64,000 nucleotides of DNA, taken from assembly GCF_020037125.1 (NCBI RefSeq), contig NZ_JAIQDG010000033.1, positions 1 through 64,000 on the forward strand, read 5' to 3'. This document shows, piece after piece, positions 49,364 through 59,703 of this stretch; within the stretch, counting starts at the first letter, position 1, and each line of letters begins with the position of its first letter. The position numbers were made by a program, and so were the translations under genes. The DNA is from Myxococcus sp. RHSTA-1-4 (GTDB lineage Bacteria; Myxococcota; Myxococcia; Myxococcales; Myxococcaceae). The notes beneath the pieces were generated by a model that saw only the letters and a list, made by a program, of their open reading frames with translations, ran no database searches and was not told the origin of the DNA.

Positions 49364-52024
49364 TCACCGCACGCTGACGTCGTCCACGCGGAGGTCGCGC
49401 AGCACCGCGGGCTCGTTCGCGTAGAGCAGCTTGTAGGCGCTGTAGCTGCCGAGCACCTTCTTCACGTACGCGCGCGTCTCCTCGAAGGAGATGTGCTCCA
49501 CCCACTCGTCCAGCTCCGCCTGCGGCAGGGCGTGCTTCCAGCGCTCCACCGCCCGGGGGCCCGCGTTGTACGCGGCCACCGCGTAGGCCACGTTGCCCCC
49601 GAAGTGCTTCACGAGCTGACCCAGGTAGGCCGCGCCCAGGCGGACGTTGTCCGCGGGCTGGAGCAGCGCCGCCTCTCCCACCGGAGGCAAATCGAGCGAG
49701 TCCGCCACCTGCCGCGCGGTGGCCGGCATGAGCTGGGCCAGGCCCAGTGCTCCAGTGGACGAGCGCGCCCTCGGGTTGAAGCGGCTCTCCTCGCGGATGA
49801 GTCCTTGCAGGAGGTCGGGGTCCACGCGGGAGGCCCGCGCGTAGCGCTCGATGAGCTTGCGATAGGCGCGCGGCCACGTGGCCTCCCAGACGGGCCGGGA
49901 CTCGATGCTCAGCGGGCCGTGGATTTCCTGGCGCAGCGCCGAGCGGGCCACCTGCCTCGCCGCCTTGCGGCGCCCGGTGCGCAGCACCGTCTGGTAGAGC
50001 AGCCGCGCCGGCGCCTCCGGCAGCGCCCGGGTGTCCACCGCGAGGAACTCCTCCACCGCGCCGGGCAGCCCCATCCGCAGCAACTCCACGCCCGCCGCGA
50101 AGCGCGCATCCTTCTGGAGCGGACCGGGCGGCAGCGGCCAGACCTCGGCGGACTCGCCCGGCTCGGCGGGCTCGATGTTCGCGGTGGGCTTGCCGACGGC
50201 GGCAGCGCCAGCCTGCGCGCCCGGCTTGCCGGACGGCGCGGCGACATCGGAGAGAGCCCCCGTCGTGGAGACCGTGACGAGGGCCCCCGAGAGGGCGCCG
50301 CTGCCCGGCTTGCCGGACGGCGTGGCGGTGTCGGAGGGCGCGCCTGTCGTGGTGCCCGTGACGAGCGTCCCCGTGAGGGCACCGGTGGCTCCATTGAGCT
50401 TGCCGGTCGCGCTGTTGACCCGGGTGAGCGCTCCGGGATTTCCGGCCACTGCCGTCATCTCAACGGCACCGTCCGACTTGCCGGAGCCCCCCGTGCCGTC
50501 CATGGACGGACGCAGACGGGCGAGCCGCTCCGGGGCGAGCATCGCCAGCCGCGAGCGGGCCAGCATCCCGTACCACGCGGCCGGGCGCTCGGCGGCGATG
50601 TGCTCGTAGGCGTCCAGCGCCTCCACCGCCTGGGGTCCGGCCTCCCGCATACGCGCGGTCCAGTACCTCGCGCGCCAGAGCGCCTCGTCCGTGCGCGCCG
50701 CCTCGGGGAGCTTCTCCACCGCCTTCAGCGCGGCCAGCGCGGCCTCGGGCTCCTGACGGCGGGTGTGGAGCCAGAAGGCGCGGAAGAGCGCCTCGGAGGC
50801 GAAGTTGCCCGCCGGGTAGCGACGCGCGGTCTCCTCGTACCGCGCCATCGCGGCGTCCGTGTCACCGGTGCGCTGGAGGAACCACGCCGAGAAGAAGAGC
50901 GCGTCGTCGGCGTAGCCGTGCTCCGGGTAGTCACGCGCGAGCGTGGCGTAGGTGGTGATGGCCGCCTTCGGGTCCACCACCGACTGCGAGTAGCCCAGCA
51001 CGTAGAGCGCCTGGGGCCGGTACTCCGGCGAGGTGCACTGCTCCACCATGGGCGCCAGCACCTGGATGGCCCGGCGGTGCTGCCGCTCCTTGCGCAGGGC
51101 CCGGCCGTAGGTGAGATGCGCGCGGCACGCCAGCTCGTCCGGCAGCTCCACGTGGCGCAGCACTCCGGTCAGCAACTCCATGCCCGCGTGGTTGCGGTGC
51201 AACTCCACCAGGGCCTCCGCGCGGCGCACCCTCCACTTGATGGGCAGCGGCAGCCCCTTGAGCCGCTGGGAGGCACGCCGCGCCTCGCGCGACAGCGGGC
51301 TGGTGGCCCAGACCTCCAGCAGCGCGCGGTGCTCGGCGTTGTACTGGCCCTGTGCTCGCGCCAGGTCGCAGATGGCCAGCAGCGCCTTCATGCGGAGCGC
51401 GTCCGGCCCGCGTGACTGACGGCTGTCGATGAGCTCCTGGAGCGCGGCCAGCGCTCCGCCGATGTCCCCCCGGCGCTGGAGCACACGCGACAGGCTGAAG
51501 CGCGCCTCCGGGTAGAGGGGCGAGCCCGGGCTCACCTCCCGGTACTGCCCGGCGGCCAGCTCCCACCGGCGCAGCCGCTCGTTGGCCTGGGCCGCCCTCA
51601 GCAGGCAGTGGTCCTTCAAGGGCACGTAGTCGTTGGCCAGCGCCGCGAACTCCTCGGCCGCGACGGCGAAGTCCCTGGCGAGCAGGGCGCTCTGCGCCCG
51701 AAGGAAGCGCACCGGCGGCGTCTGCTCCTCCTGCGCGAGCAGCGCCCGCGCGCGCTGGTAGCGCCTCCAGTCGAACTGCGCCCTGGCCCTGGCCAGCGCC
51801 CCTTCCGCGAAGTACGGCGCGAGCTGCTCGGGCCCGAAGGACGGCGTGGACAGCGCGTCGCTCTCGGGCTGGGCGGTGGGCGAGTCGAGCAGCGCCTCCA
51901 GCGCTTCCTCGGAGAGAACCCCTTCCGGGCCCTCCTCCTCCGGCGCCTGTGCCCATGTAGGGCCAGCTCCCAACATGCCCGCGCATGCCAGGAACACCAC
52001 TGCTCCCGCTCGAAGCCCGTCCAT
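49364..52024 (-). CDS. Lytic murein transglycosylase, Slt-like
   Basis: An 886-residue exported enzyme: signal peptide, a long superhelix of TPR-like helices (about 30-480), and a C-terminal SLT domain with catalytic Glu in LIREESRFNPRARS, then STGALGLAQLMPATA and AVAAYNAGPRAVERWK. It cleaves peptidoglycan to 1,6-anhydro-muropeptides. An insertion at about residues 510-620 is a Gly/Ala/Thr/Ser-rich linker with two copies of a roughly 28-residue unit (starting GALTGTLVT and GALSGALVT), absent from standard Slt70. Confidence 0.92.
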   Translation of the reverse strand: MDGLRAGAVVFLACAGMLGAGPTWAQAPEEEGPEGVLSEEALEALLDSPTAQPESDALSTPSFGPEQLAPYFAEGALARARAQFDWRRYQRARALLAQEEQTPPVRFLRAQSALLARDFAVAAEEFAALANDYVPLKDHCLLRAAQANERLRRWELAAGQYREVSPGSPLYPEARFSLSRVLQRRGDIGGALAALQELIDSRQSRGPDALRMKALLAICDLARAQGQYNAEHRALLEVWATSPLSREARRASQRLKGLPLPIKWRVRRAEALVELHRNHAGMELLTGVLRHVELPDELACRAHLTYGRALRKERQHRRAIQVLAPMVEQCTSPEYRPQALYVLGYSQSVVDPKAAITTYATLARDYPEHGYADDALFFSAWFLQRTGDTDAAMARYEETARRYPAGNFASEALFRAFWLHTRRQEPEAALAALKAVEKLPEAARTDEALWRARYWTARMREAGPQAVEALDAYEHIAAERPAAWYGMLARSRLAMLAPERLARLRPSMDGTGGSGKSDGAVEMTAVAGNPGALTRVNSATGKLNGATGALTGTLVTGTTTGAPSDTATPSGKPGSGALSGALVTVSTTGALSDVAAPSGKPGAQAGAAAVGKPTANIEPAEPGESAEVWPLPPGPLQKDARFAAGVELLRMGLPGAVEEFLAVDTRALPEAPARLLYQTVLRTGRRKAARQVARSALRQEIHGPLSIESRPVWEATWPRAYRKLIERYARASRVDPDLLQGLIREESRFNPRARSSTGALGLAQLMPATARQVADSLDLPPVGEAALLQPADNVRLGAAYLGQLVKHFGGNVAYAVAAYNAGPRAVERWKHALPQAELDEWVEHISFEETRAYVKKVLGSYSAYKLLYANEPAVLRDLRVDDVSVR

Positions 52025-52318
52025 CGCAGCCCTCGTGTGAAAATCTGGGGCGCCAATGGATTGTCACGCTCCGTGTGAACGGGACTGGGTCAAACGCCAC
52101 CGTTCGCTCGCGCGTCGACCATGAGATACCGGCGGACGCCGGGTGCGCACGCCGTTGCACGAAACCCGACGGCGCGCCGGGCCCCTCGCGTGGGGACTCC
52201 TGCGAGTGGGTGGTGGAGCGGAGCACCTGTGCCTCCCCCATCTGGTCACACGTTCGGGACTTGCCGTCCCGGACCGAAACATGTGACTTCCCTGTTTCCC
52301 CCTGGCTTGGAGTCATTC

Positions 52319-52729
52319 ATGAGAATCCCCGTTGTGGCGTCCCTGGTGGTGGCCTCCCTGTTCACGCTGGCGTGTGGTGGTGTCGAAGGTGCCGAGCCCA
52401 CCGTCTCCGAGCAGAAGCAGGCGCTGAGCGCGATTGGCTCGGGCTGTTCGAGCGACTCGCAGTGCGCGAGCGGCCTGTGCTGGGACACCGCCGACTCGTA
52501 CCCCGTCTACAACCCGTCCTGGGAGAGCGGGAACGTGTGCACGGTGGAGTGCGAGCCGGGCACCGCTGGCGACAACTACTGCCGGCAGCTCGCCGCGCAG
52601 TACAACGCGCCCCGCCCCAACGACGCGCGCTGCCTCTTCGCTCGCGCCGTCTACGACAACGGGGAAGACGGCGCCTTCTACGTCTGTGACCTCATCCGCG
52701 CCGGCCTCGGCTCGTACTGGTCCGAGTAG
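52319..52729 (+). CDS. Cys-rich lipoprotein
   Basis: A 136-residue lipoprotein (MRIPVVASLVVASLFTLACGG). The mature part has a disulfide-like array (GSGCSSDSQCASGLCWD; VCTVECEPGTAGDNYC; RCLFARAVY; VCDLIRAG). The SDSQC-x4-C pattern recalls Cys-rich domains of secreted myxobacterial proteins. No enzyme motif. Function unknown. Confidence 0.75.
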   Translation: MRIPVVASLVVASLFTLACGGVEGAEPTVSEQKQALSAIGSGCSSDSQCASGLCWDTADSYPVYNPSWESGNVCTVECEPGTAGDNYCRQLAAQYNAPRPNDARCLFARAVYDNGEDGAFYVCDLIRAGLGSYWSE

Positions 52730-52739
52730 CGCCGTCCTT

Positions 52740-52772
52740 CGCGCCGCCCGGCCACGGTGCTCGGGCGGCGCG
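52740..52772. terminator. Bidirectional terminator
   Basis: A perfect 11-bp stem (CGCGCCGCCCG / CGGGCGGCGCG) with an 11-nt loop between convergent genes. Confidence 0.75.
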
Positions 52773-52783
52773 GTGTCCACGCC

Positions 52784-53662
52784 TCAGGCCGAGCGGGCGA
52801 AGTGCTCGCGCTGCCCGGGCGCTTCGTCCCAGCCCAGGTGAATCCGCAGGTCACCGTGCCCGCAGCACGTGCAGCGGTCCCGGGCATGGAGGCCCAGCCG
52901 GTGGAGCAGCGCGCGGGCATTCTCCCGCCACAGCCTCGGGCCGGCGAACAGGCCCGGCGTCACCCACCACGCGTTGAGCGATAGCGAGTCCTCCAGGGAC
53001 AACACGTCGTGCCACCAGCCCGGGGGCATCAACAGCACCTCGCCCGGGCCGATGACGGCCTCATGGCCGCGAGCGTGCACCACCTCCGGGTGCCGGACGA
53101 GGTCCGGCCGGTCGAGGCACACCTCGCTGAAGACGGTGGTCCACTCGAAGACGTCGGATGGATGGAGGCGCGCCGAGTCCTCGGGTGGGAAGAGGATGAA
53201 GCGCTTGCGGCCTCGCAGCACCGCGTGGAGGTTGAGCGCGTCGATGTCGTAGTGCAGCGGCGTGTGCGCGCCCCGGCGGCCCATCCACAGCCCCGTCTTC
53301 GGCAGCCCCCATCCCGAGGGGAACAGCGGGCGGAAGTCGAAGTCCTCGCGAAGCCGTGCGGAGCCTCCGAGCACCGAGGCGTCGTAGGCGAAGTACAGCT
53401 CGGGCCCGCCGTCCGCCAGTGGCCCCCTGCCCTCCAGCCCGTCCACGTACGTCCCCAGCGGGGCCTTGAGGGCATTGCGGCGGGTGAAGCGATGCAGCCA
53501 CACCGCCTGCGCACCGCACACGTCGCGGAAGTACGCGGGCGTCCACTTGCGCAGCGCGGGCCAATCGCTGATGGCCCCGGTGAGGATGACCGGGGTGGTG
53601 CGCGCGGCGAGCGCGTCGGGTGAAAGGCGCGCCACACGCTCCACGGGAGTCCAGGGCTTCAT
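52784..53662 (-). CDS. Cupin-like (JmjC) Fe(II)/2-oxoglutarate hydroxylase
   Basis: A 292-residue protein of the Cupin_8/JmjC family. The Fe ligands are visible: HYD in HTPLHYDIDALN and the second His in PPGWWHDVLSLED; FILFPPED and LLMPPGWWH are typical surrounding strands. Such enzymes hydroxylate proteins or small molecules with O2 and 2-oxoglutarate. The C-terminal Cys pair (RCTCCGHGD) is extra. Its ATG overlaps the stop of the TVP38 gene (ATGA). Confidence 0.87.
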   Translation of the reverse strand: MKPWTPVERVARLSPDALAARTTPVILTGAISDWPALRKWTPAYFRDVCGAQAVWLHRFTRRNALKAPLGTYVDGLEGRGPLADGGPELYFAYDASVLGGSARLREDFDFRPLFPSGWGLPKTGLWMGRRGAHTPLHYDIDALNLHAVLRGRKRFILFPPEDSARLHPSDVFEWTTVFSEVCLDRPDLVRHPEVVHARGHEAVIGPGEVLLMPPGWWHDVLSLEDSLSLNAWWVTPGLFAGPRLWRENARALLHRLGLHARDRCTCCGHGDLRIHLGWDEAPGQREHFARSA

Positions 53663-54330
53663 GCCGCCACCTCCCGCGCCACCGCGGGCGCTGCCAACCG
53701 TCGCCTCGCCCAGGCCGTGAGCCCCACGGCACTCAGCGCCGTGAGGGCCACCGTCGCCCAGAGCCCCAATGAGCCGCCACCCCCTTCCACCATGCCCGCC
53801 GCGCCGTGCCCCAGCACGAGGAAGAGCACCGTGGCCGGAAGGCTCCCCACCGCCGTGCCCGCGAGGAACGCGGCCGGACTCACACGCGTGAGCCCCAGCG
53901 CGTAGTTGAGCGCGCCGTAGGGCGCCAGCGGTGACAGCCGCAGCAGGCACACCGCTCCGAAGCCGCCCTCCCCCAGCGCCTCGTCGAGCCGGGCCAGCCC
54001 CGGGAAGCGCTCACTCATGCGTGCGAACGGCCCTCGCGCGAAGCGGGCGAGGTAGAAGGCCGCCAGGTCCACGCCAAGGCTGAGCACCATCAGCAGCGCG
54101 CCACCGCCCCATGGGCCGTAGAGCACACCGGCCACGACGGTGAAGGGCGTGGTGGGCAGCAGCAACAACGTGGCCACGCTGTACACCAGACAGAAGAGCA
54201 CCGTGCCCTGGAGTCCCGAGGCACGCACCGCGTCGAGCGCGGGCAGCGCCCCCGCCGCGAGCGGACGCAACATCAGCAGCGTCGCCACCAGCCCCAACGC
54301 CATGAGTACCGCCGGCAGGTGGCGCTTCAT
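53659..54330 (-). CDS. TVP38/TMEM64 (DedA-superfamily) membrane protein
   Basis: A 223-residue inner-membrane protein with about six hydrophobic helices. The family core is VATLLLLPTTPFTVVAGVLYGPWGGGALL, the re-entrant loop, and LLRLSPLAPYGALNYALGLTRVS. VTT-domain proteins are linked to lipid scrambling or transport. Overlaps both neighbours by 4 bp, so it is tightly cotranslated between the GNAT and cupin genes. Confidence 0.88.
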   Translation of the reverse strand: MKRHLPAVLMALGLVATLLMLRPLAAGALPALDAVRASGLQGTVLFCLVYSVATLLLLPTTPFTVVAGVLYGPWGGGALLMVLSLGVDLAAFYLARFARGPFARMSERFPGLARLDEALGEGGFGAVCLLRLSPLAPYGALNYALGLTRVSPAAFLAGTAVGSLPATVLFLVLGHGAAGMVEGGGGSLGLWATVALTALSAVGLTAWARRRLAAPAVAREVAA

Positions 54331-55556
54331 GCGTGCTCCCGGAAGGGATGGCGGGCCGTCCACTTCGGCTGGACGAGCGGGAGGAGACTCCGGGCCAGCG
54401 GGTACAGCAGCGGCTCGCGGTGGCGGGTGAAGAGGTTCAGGTCCACCGGCTCCGCGCCCAGGGCGCTCTTGCGCTCCAGCGAGGTGCGCCCCAGTTGAAT
54501 CCTGTGCGCGCCGGTGAGGATGCCGTGCTCCACGTCGTCCAGCATCGCGTTGAAGTAGAGCGCCAGCCGCTCGTTGTGCTCGTAGTCCAGGCCCAGGTAG
54601 TAGCTCTCCAGCTCGTCGCCCGCGCGCAGGCGTGTGTTGAAGGCGCGTAGCTCTCCGCCCTCGAAGTAGCCCACGAAGTCGAAGGCGTCGCCCAGCGCTT
54701 CCTTCAGGTGGACGAAGTAGGAGGCGCTCACGCGCGAGGGGCGCAACCGCGAGCGCTGGTGGACCGCGCCATAGAGCGCCTCCACCTTGGACGAGAGGCG
54801 GGCGATGTCACCGGCGCTCATCACCCGCCGCTCCACGCCCTCGAACTGGCGCCGCGCGCGCCGGGCCTGCGCGCGGTACCTGGTCGTGAGGTCCCCGAGG
54901 TAGTCCTCGAAGCGCTTCCACGTGGGGCGCACGGTGAGCACCATGGTGGGCTCCACCTGCACCCGGTCCAGGCCCGCTCGCGCCAGGGCCCGCGTGGTCT
55001 CCAGTGCTTCCGGCGACAGGTCCTTCACCAGCACCATCGTCGCCCGCTCCCGCGTCTGGAGGACCTCCACCGCTTCCGCCAGCGCGGACCAGGCGCGCTC
55101 CGCGCCGACTTCCGGCCGGTGCGCGAAGCCGTGCGGTCCACACACGAAGAGGTTGCCGCAGATGAGCACTCGCGCCCTCATGCGGCCCAGGACGCGCTTG
55201 AGCTGGGCGCGCACGAAGAAGGACGTCCCCGGTGCCGCGCCCTCCGGCAGCAGGTTGGGCCCGAAGCAGTCCATGCCGAAGTCCACGCACTGGAAGCTCG
55301 CCACCGCCACCGGGCGGCCCTCGTCACGGAAGAGAGCGTAGAAGAATGACATCCGCTCGGGCCGGCTCCGCTCCAGCGCCCGCAGGTACACGGGCCGGAG
55401 GAAGACGTGTCCCGCGTCCACCACCGTGTTCCAGTCCGCTTCGGGCAGTGCCTCGGCGGTGGAGTACAGCTCGAAGTGCAGCCCCTTCGTTCCGGGGATG
55501 CCGCCGGGGGTCCGCGCATACCTCGCTACCATGGGAGACTTCATCGCCGTTTGCAT
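54327..55556 (-). CDS. GNAT-family acyltransferase, BioF2-like
   Basis: A 409-residue protein of the GNAT (acetyltransf_6/BioF2-like) type, seen in DUF482/FemAB-like enzymes that transfer aminoacyl or acyl groups. Signature region LRAFNTRLRAGDELESYYLGLDYEHNERLALYFNAMLDDVEHGI. It heads the three-gene overlapping operon. The start at ATG 55556 is the first of three close in-frame Met codons; later ones (55544, 55532) are possible. Confidence 0.8.
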   Translation of the reverse strand: MQTAMKSPMVARYARTPGGIPGTKGLHFELYSTAEALPEADWNTVVDAGHVFLRPVYLRALERSRPERMSFFYALFRDEGRPVAVASFQCVDFGMDCFGPNLLPEGAAPGTSFFVRAQLKRVLGRMRARVLICGNLFVCGPHGFAHRPEVGAERAWSALAEAVEVLQTRERATMVLVKDLSPEALETTRALARAGLDRVQVEPTMVLTVRPTWKRFEDYLGDLTTRYRAQARRARRQFEGVERRVMSAGDIARLSSKVEALYGAVHQRSRLRPSRVSASYFVHLKEALGDAFDFVGYFEGGELRAFNTRLRAGDELESYYLGLDYEHNERLALYFNAMLDDVEHGILTGAHRIQLGRTSLERKSALGAEPVDLNLFTRHREPLLYPLARSLLPLVQPKWTARHPFREHA

Positions 55557-55820
55557 GGAGGGGCCCCAACGCAACCTCCATGCCTCCCCGGCCGAAGCGC
55601 CAGGTGCGCGGTTTTCCTGGGGACGCACCATGCGGGACGACTCCGCGCGTGTGCAGCGAAGCGCACACTGCGCGGCGCCGGTGGCAGCGAGCACCCTCGA
55701 ACGCCTCACGGAGCCGGCACCACGCGGGAGGCTTTCGAGCAGCCCCTGCCAGAATCGCCACGCATCAGGGGCGGCAGTTCGTTATCTCCCGAACCCGCTG
55801 ATTCGAGGAGGAGGAAACCC

Positions 55821-56213
55821 ATGACGTCGCCGAAGCACCAGCCCATCGTCTCGCCCAACCTGCCCAAGCCCGCCGGTCCCTACTCTCCCGGCATGCAGTT
55901 GGACCGGCTGCTCTTCATCTCCGGACAGGCCGCCACCGACCCGGCCACCGGCAAGCAGGCCGAGGGCATCGAGGCGCAGACGGAGCAGGTGCTGCGCAAC
56001 CTGGAGCGCATCCTCGTGGCCGGCGGCTCCAGCCTCCAGCACGTCCTGCGCTGCGGCGTCTTCCTCGTGGACATGAACGAGTTCTCCCGGATGAACGCCG
56101 TCTACGAGCGCGTCTTCGCCGGACACCGGCCCGCGCGCACCACCGTGCAGGTGTCCGCGCTTCCGGACGCGGGCCTGCGCGTGGAAATTGATTGCATCGC
56201 GTACGTGCCTTGA
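55821..56213 (+). CDS. RidA-family deaminase
   Basis: A 130-residue RidA/YjgF protein with GAGGAGG before the ATG. Motifs: PAGPYSPGMQLDRLLFISGQ, GIEAQTEQVLRNLERIL, and PARTTVQVSALPDAGLRVEIDCIAY with the substrate-binding Arg. It hydrolyses reactive enamine/imine intermediates to keto acids and ammonia, protecting PLP enzymes. Monocistronic. Confidence 0.94.
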   Translation: MTSPKHQPIVSPNLPKPAGPYSPGMQLDRLLFISGQAATDPATGKQAEGIEAQTEQVLRNLERILVAGGSSLQHVLRCGVFLVDMNEFSRMNAVYERVFAGHRPARTTVQVSALPDAGLRVEIDCIAYVP

Positions 56214-56351
56214 GCGCGGCGGGCGTGTCCCGCCCGCACGTCGCGGGCACACGTCATAAAGACTATCAATGGGGTCATTTGGAACATGATTTGGACCCTC
56301 CCGGGGGCGCGTCCGTATGGTGCGCGCCCTTTTCCAGGAGGCCCCCAAACC

Positions 56352-57353
<1,002 letters not shown>

Positions 57354-57774
57354 GCACACAGCCCCATCCGGTGCGGGAGGCGCTCCCACGTCGAGCCCAT
57401 TCCTGGCCCGCGACTGTCGGGCCAGGTGGGAGGCGCCCGGACGGATTTCGCCGGAAGTACGAGTCCCACCCGCCTCCGCGCGAGGGGCCTCAACTCAAAT
57501 CCAGACCTTTTCGCGCGGAGTGTCCGTTTCTGAACCATGACATCCGACCGCGCGGCAGTGGCCAGTTGGCAGGACAATCCCGAGTTTCTAAGCTAATCAG
57601 GAAGAAGCGGCCCTGACGTCGGTTCACCGTGGCGGGAACGACGGAACCGGGGCCCCTTCAACCGGGCGGCGCGAACGTGCGCCGCCGAAGGTGGCCCCGG
57701 AAGCCACCAGGGCTGCCCTCCTCACGCTCGGAGGGGGGCCCAGACCAGGGGTGCATGGCGAGGGGCACCCACCG
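57354..57774. other. Convergent intergenic region with large hairpin
   Basis: I see no gene here. The only clear element is the large inverted repeat at 57647-57700 described separately. Confidence 0.5.
57647..57700. terminator. Large three-part hairpin
   Basis: Stems CCGGGGCC/GGCCCCGG, CCTTC/GAAGG and GGCGGCGC/GCGCCGCC, 21 bp in total, with a 5-nt left bulge and a 6-nt loop. It lies 75 bp past the stop of the leftward gene and 290 bp past the rightward one, probably a terminator for the former; a structured RNA element is possible. Confidence 0.6.
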
Positions 57775-58188
57775 CTAGATGAGGTCGAGGGGCATCATGG
57801 TGCCCGCTTCGAACTCCGGCGCGCGGCGCAATTGGTCCAGCACGCGCGGGGCGCAGCGCAGGTGGAGCATGGGCAGCGAGCCCGGCTCGCTCACCGAGCG
57901 CACGGCGCCCAGGAGATGACGCTCCTCGAGCCATCGCATGAAGCTCTGGTGGAAGCGCGCGCTCTCGGCCACACCGGACTGGTGTATCTCCGCCCTGGAG
58001 CGGGGCACCGGCCTGGGAGGCGTGCGCGCGCGCGGCGACACGGGTGCCTCACGGGGCATCACCGTGACGTCAATCCACTCGGGCTGCACGTCCGAACCGG
58101 CCGCGCCCGGAAGCGAGCGCACGTTCGAGGACAGCCGGGGTGCACCTTCGGCGTAGATGTCTCCCGGCCCGCCATTCTTCCTGCTCAT
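57775..58188 (-). CDS. Small protein downstream of the subtilase
   Basis: A 137-residue protein without recognised domain. The first half is disordered (Pro/Arg-rich), the second half (GVAESARFHQSFMRWLEERHLLGAVRSV, then LHLRCAPRVLDQLRRAPEFEAG) is helical and contains a beta segment that resembles a small inhibitor/propeptide fold. It starts 63 bp after the protease gene on the same strand, so it is probably cotranscribed and may act with it. Confidence 0.65.
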   Translation of the reverse strand: MSRKNGGPGDIYAEGAPRLSSNVRSLPGAAGSDVQPEWIDVTVMPREAPVSPRARTPPRPVPRSRAEIHQSGVAESARFHQSFMRWLEERHLLGAVRSVSEPGSLPMLHLRCAPRVLDQLRRAPEFEAGTMMPLDLI

Positions 58189-58251
58189 GGCCTCATCCTC
58201 CCCCGGGTCCGGCGCTCATCTGGCGCCGACCCCGGTATCAACCCACCGCCG

Positions 58252-59703
58252 TCACCTGAACACGGCCAGGCCCTTGCCCGTCCGGTGTGTCCCCGAGCGA
58301 GCCAGCTTGACCGCATTGGCCAGGATCAAATCCCTCACCTCGAGCGCCGTCAAGTCGGGGGCACGGCAACGGTACAACGCTGCAATACCCGCTACATAAG
58401 GCGCCGCCATGCTCGTGCCACTCATTCGCTCGTAGAACGCCTGGTTGTTGCAGCGGCGCTCAGTGGACGAATACACGTTTACCCCGTAACCCATGACGTC
58501 GGGGACGATTCGCCTACCCACCGCCCCACTCGCGGAGAATGTGGCCACGTTGCGCTCGAAGTCGACTGCGCCCACCGCCAGGGATTCCGGAAAGGCGGCT
58601 GGATAACCAACCGTGTCGGGTCCACTGTTGCCTGCCGCGACAACAGGCAGGACATTGCTGTCGAGCAGACGACGAATCATGGTCTGCAGCGCGCGCAGGT
58701 TGAGGTTGTAGTCGGCCTCCGAGATTCCGGGCGGCGGGTTGAGGGGGAAGCCCAGCGACAGATTCACGACAGCCGGGCGCGTGGAGTTCTCCGGACGGCT
58801 GAACTGGTGCAGCAGCCACTCCATGCCGGCGGCGACGCGGCCGAGGCTGGTGCGGATGGTCTCCGATTCGATGACGGACGCGACGTAGAGGTCCACCTCC
58901 GGGGCGACGCCGTGGTGCACGCCCGCGGCGATGCCGCACACGTGCGTGCCGTGGCCGTCCGGGTCGAAGCCGCGGATGTCACGGGCTGGATTGTGCGGCG
59001 AGTTGGGGAACAGCGACACGTAACGGAACTGGATGACGCGGGCGGCGTGCTCGGGGTGGTCCGCGTCCACGCCGGTGTCGAGGATGCCGAGCATGACACC
59101 CGCGCCGCGGATGCCCTGGGCGTGGGCCAGGGGCACGCCGCACTCCTCGGGCCACTCACGCTCGGCGAGCGAGGACATGCCGCGGTTGCGAGGCCCCGTC
59201 TGTCCGGCGGATACCGGTCCGGGGAAGGACAGGGGCACGACATCGGGGATGAACTCGAAGTCGCGCTCCAGCTCGCCGCGCGCCTGCTTCTCGGTGGCGT
59301 CCTCGTAGAAGTGGGCCATGGTGGCGCCGATGAGCGGCATGAACCGGTAGCTGCCCGGCTCGGCGCCCGTCTGCTCCGCCACCGTGGCGCCCGGCATGGG
59401 CATGGTGGACGAGTCCGCGCCCTTCATGTCGATGCGCTTGCCCTTCGCGCCCTTCGCCGGCTTCGCGCTCTTCGCCTTCGCGGCCCGCAGGCGGTCTTCC
59501 TGCCCGCTCACCTGCGGACGCAGGCCGGGCAGCGTGGCGGAGCGCAGGCCGAGCGCCGACAGCGTGTCGGGGGCCTTGTTCGCGACGGCGAAGCGCAGCG
59601 CCGTGGTGCGCGGCAGCACGCGCTCGCCCTGCTCCGTGCCACGCGGCCCCACGCGCGCATCCGTCTCGATGGACTCCTTTGGAACCAACAGGTAGGACTT
59701 CAT
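58252..59703 (-). CDS. S8 family serine protease (subtilase)
   Basis: A 483-residue subtilisin-type protease. Catalytic residues: Asp in GILDTGVDADHP, His in GHGTHVCGIAAG, Ser in MSGTSMAAPYVAG; the oxyanion Asn is in AAGNSGPD. An N-terminal region of about 180 residues with an Ala/Lys-rich linker (AAKAKSAKPAKGAKGKR) precedes the catalytic domain, and no signal peptide is obvious. AAGGAG precedes the ATG at 59703. Followed by a small gene of unknown function. Confidence 0.92.
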   Translation of the reverse strand: MKSYLLVPKESIETDARVGPRGTEQGERVLPRTTALRFAVANKAPDTLSALGLRSATLPGLRPQVSGQEDRLRAAKAKSAKPAKGAKGKRIDMKGADSSTMPMPGATVAEQTGAEPGSYRFMPLIGATMAHFYEDATEKQARGELERDFEFIPDVVPLSFPGPVSAGQTGPRNRGMSSLAEREWPEECGVPLAHAQGIRGAGVMLGILDTGVDADHPEHAARVIQFRYVSLFPNSPHNPARDIRGFDPDGHGTHVCGIAAGVHHGVAPEVDLYVASVIESETIRTSLGRVAAGMEWLLHQFSRPENSTRPAVVNLSLGFPLNPPPGISEADYNLNLRALQTMIRRLLDSNVLPVVAAGNSGPDTVGYPAAFPESLAVGAVDFERNVATFSASGAVGRRIVPDVMGYGVNVYSSTERRCNNQAFYERMSGTSMAAPYVAGIAALYRCRAPDLTALEVRDLILANAVKLARSGTHRTGKGLAVFR

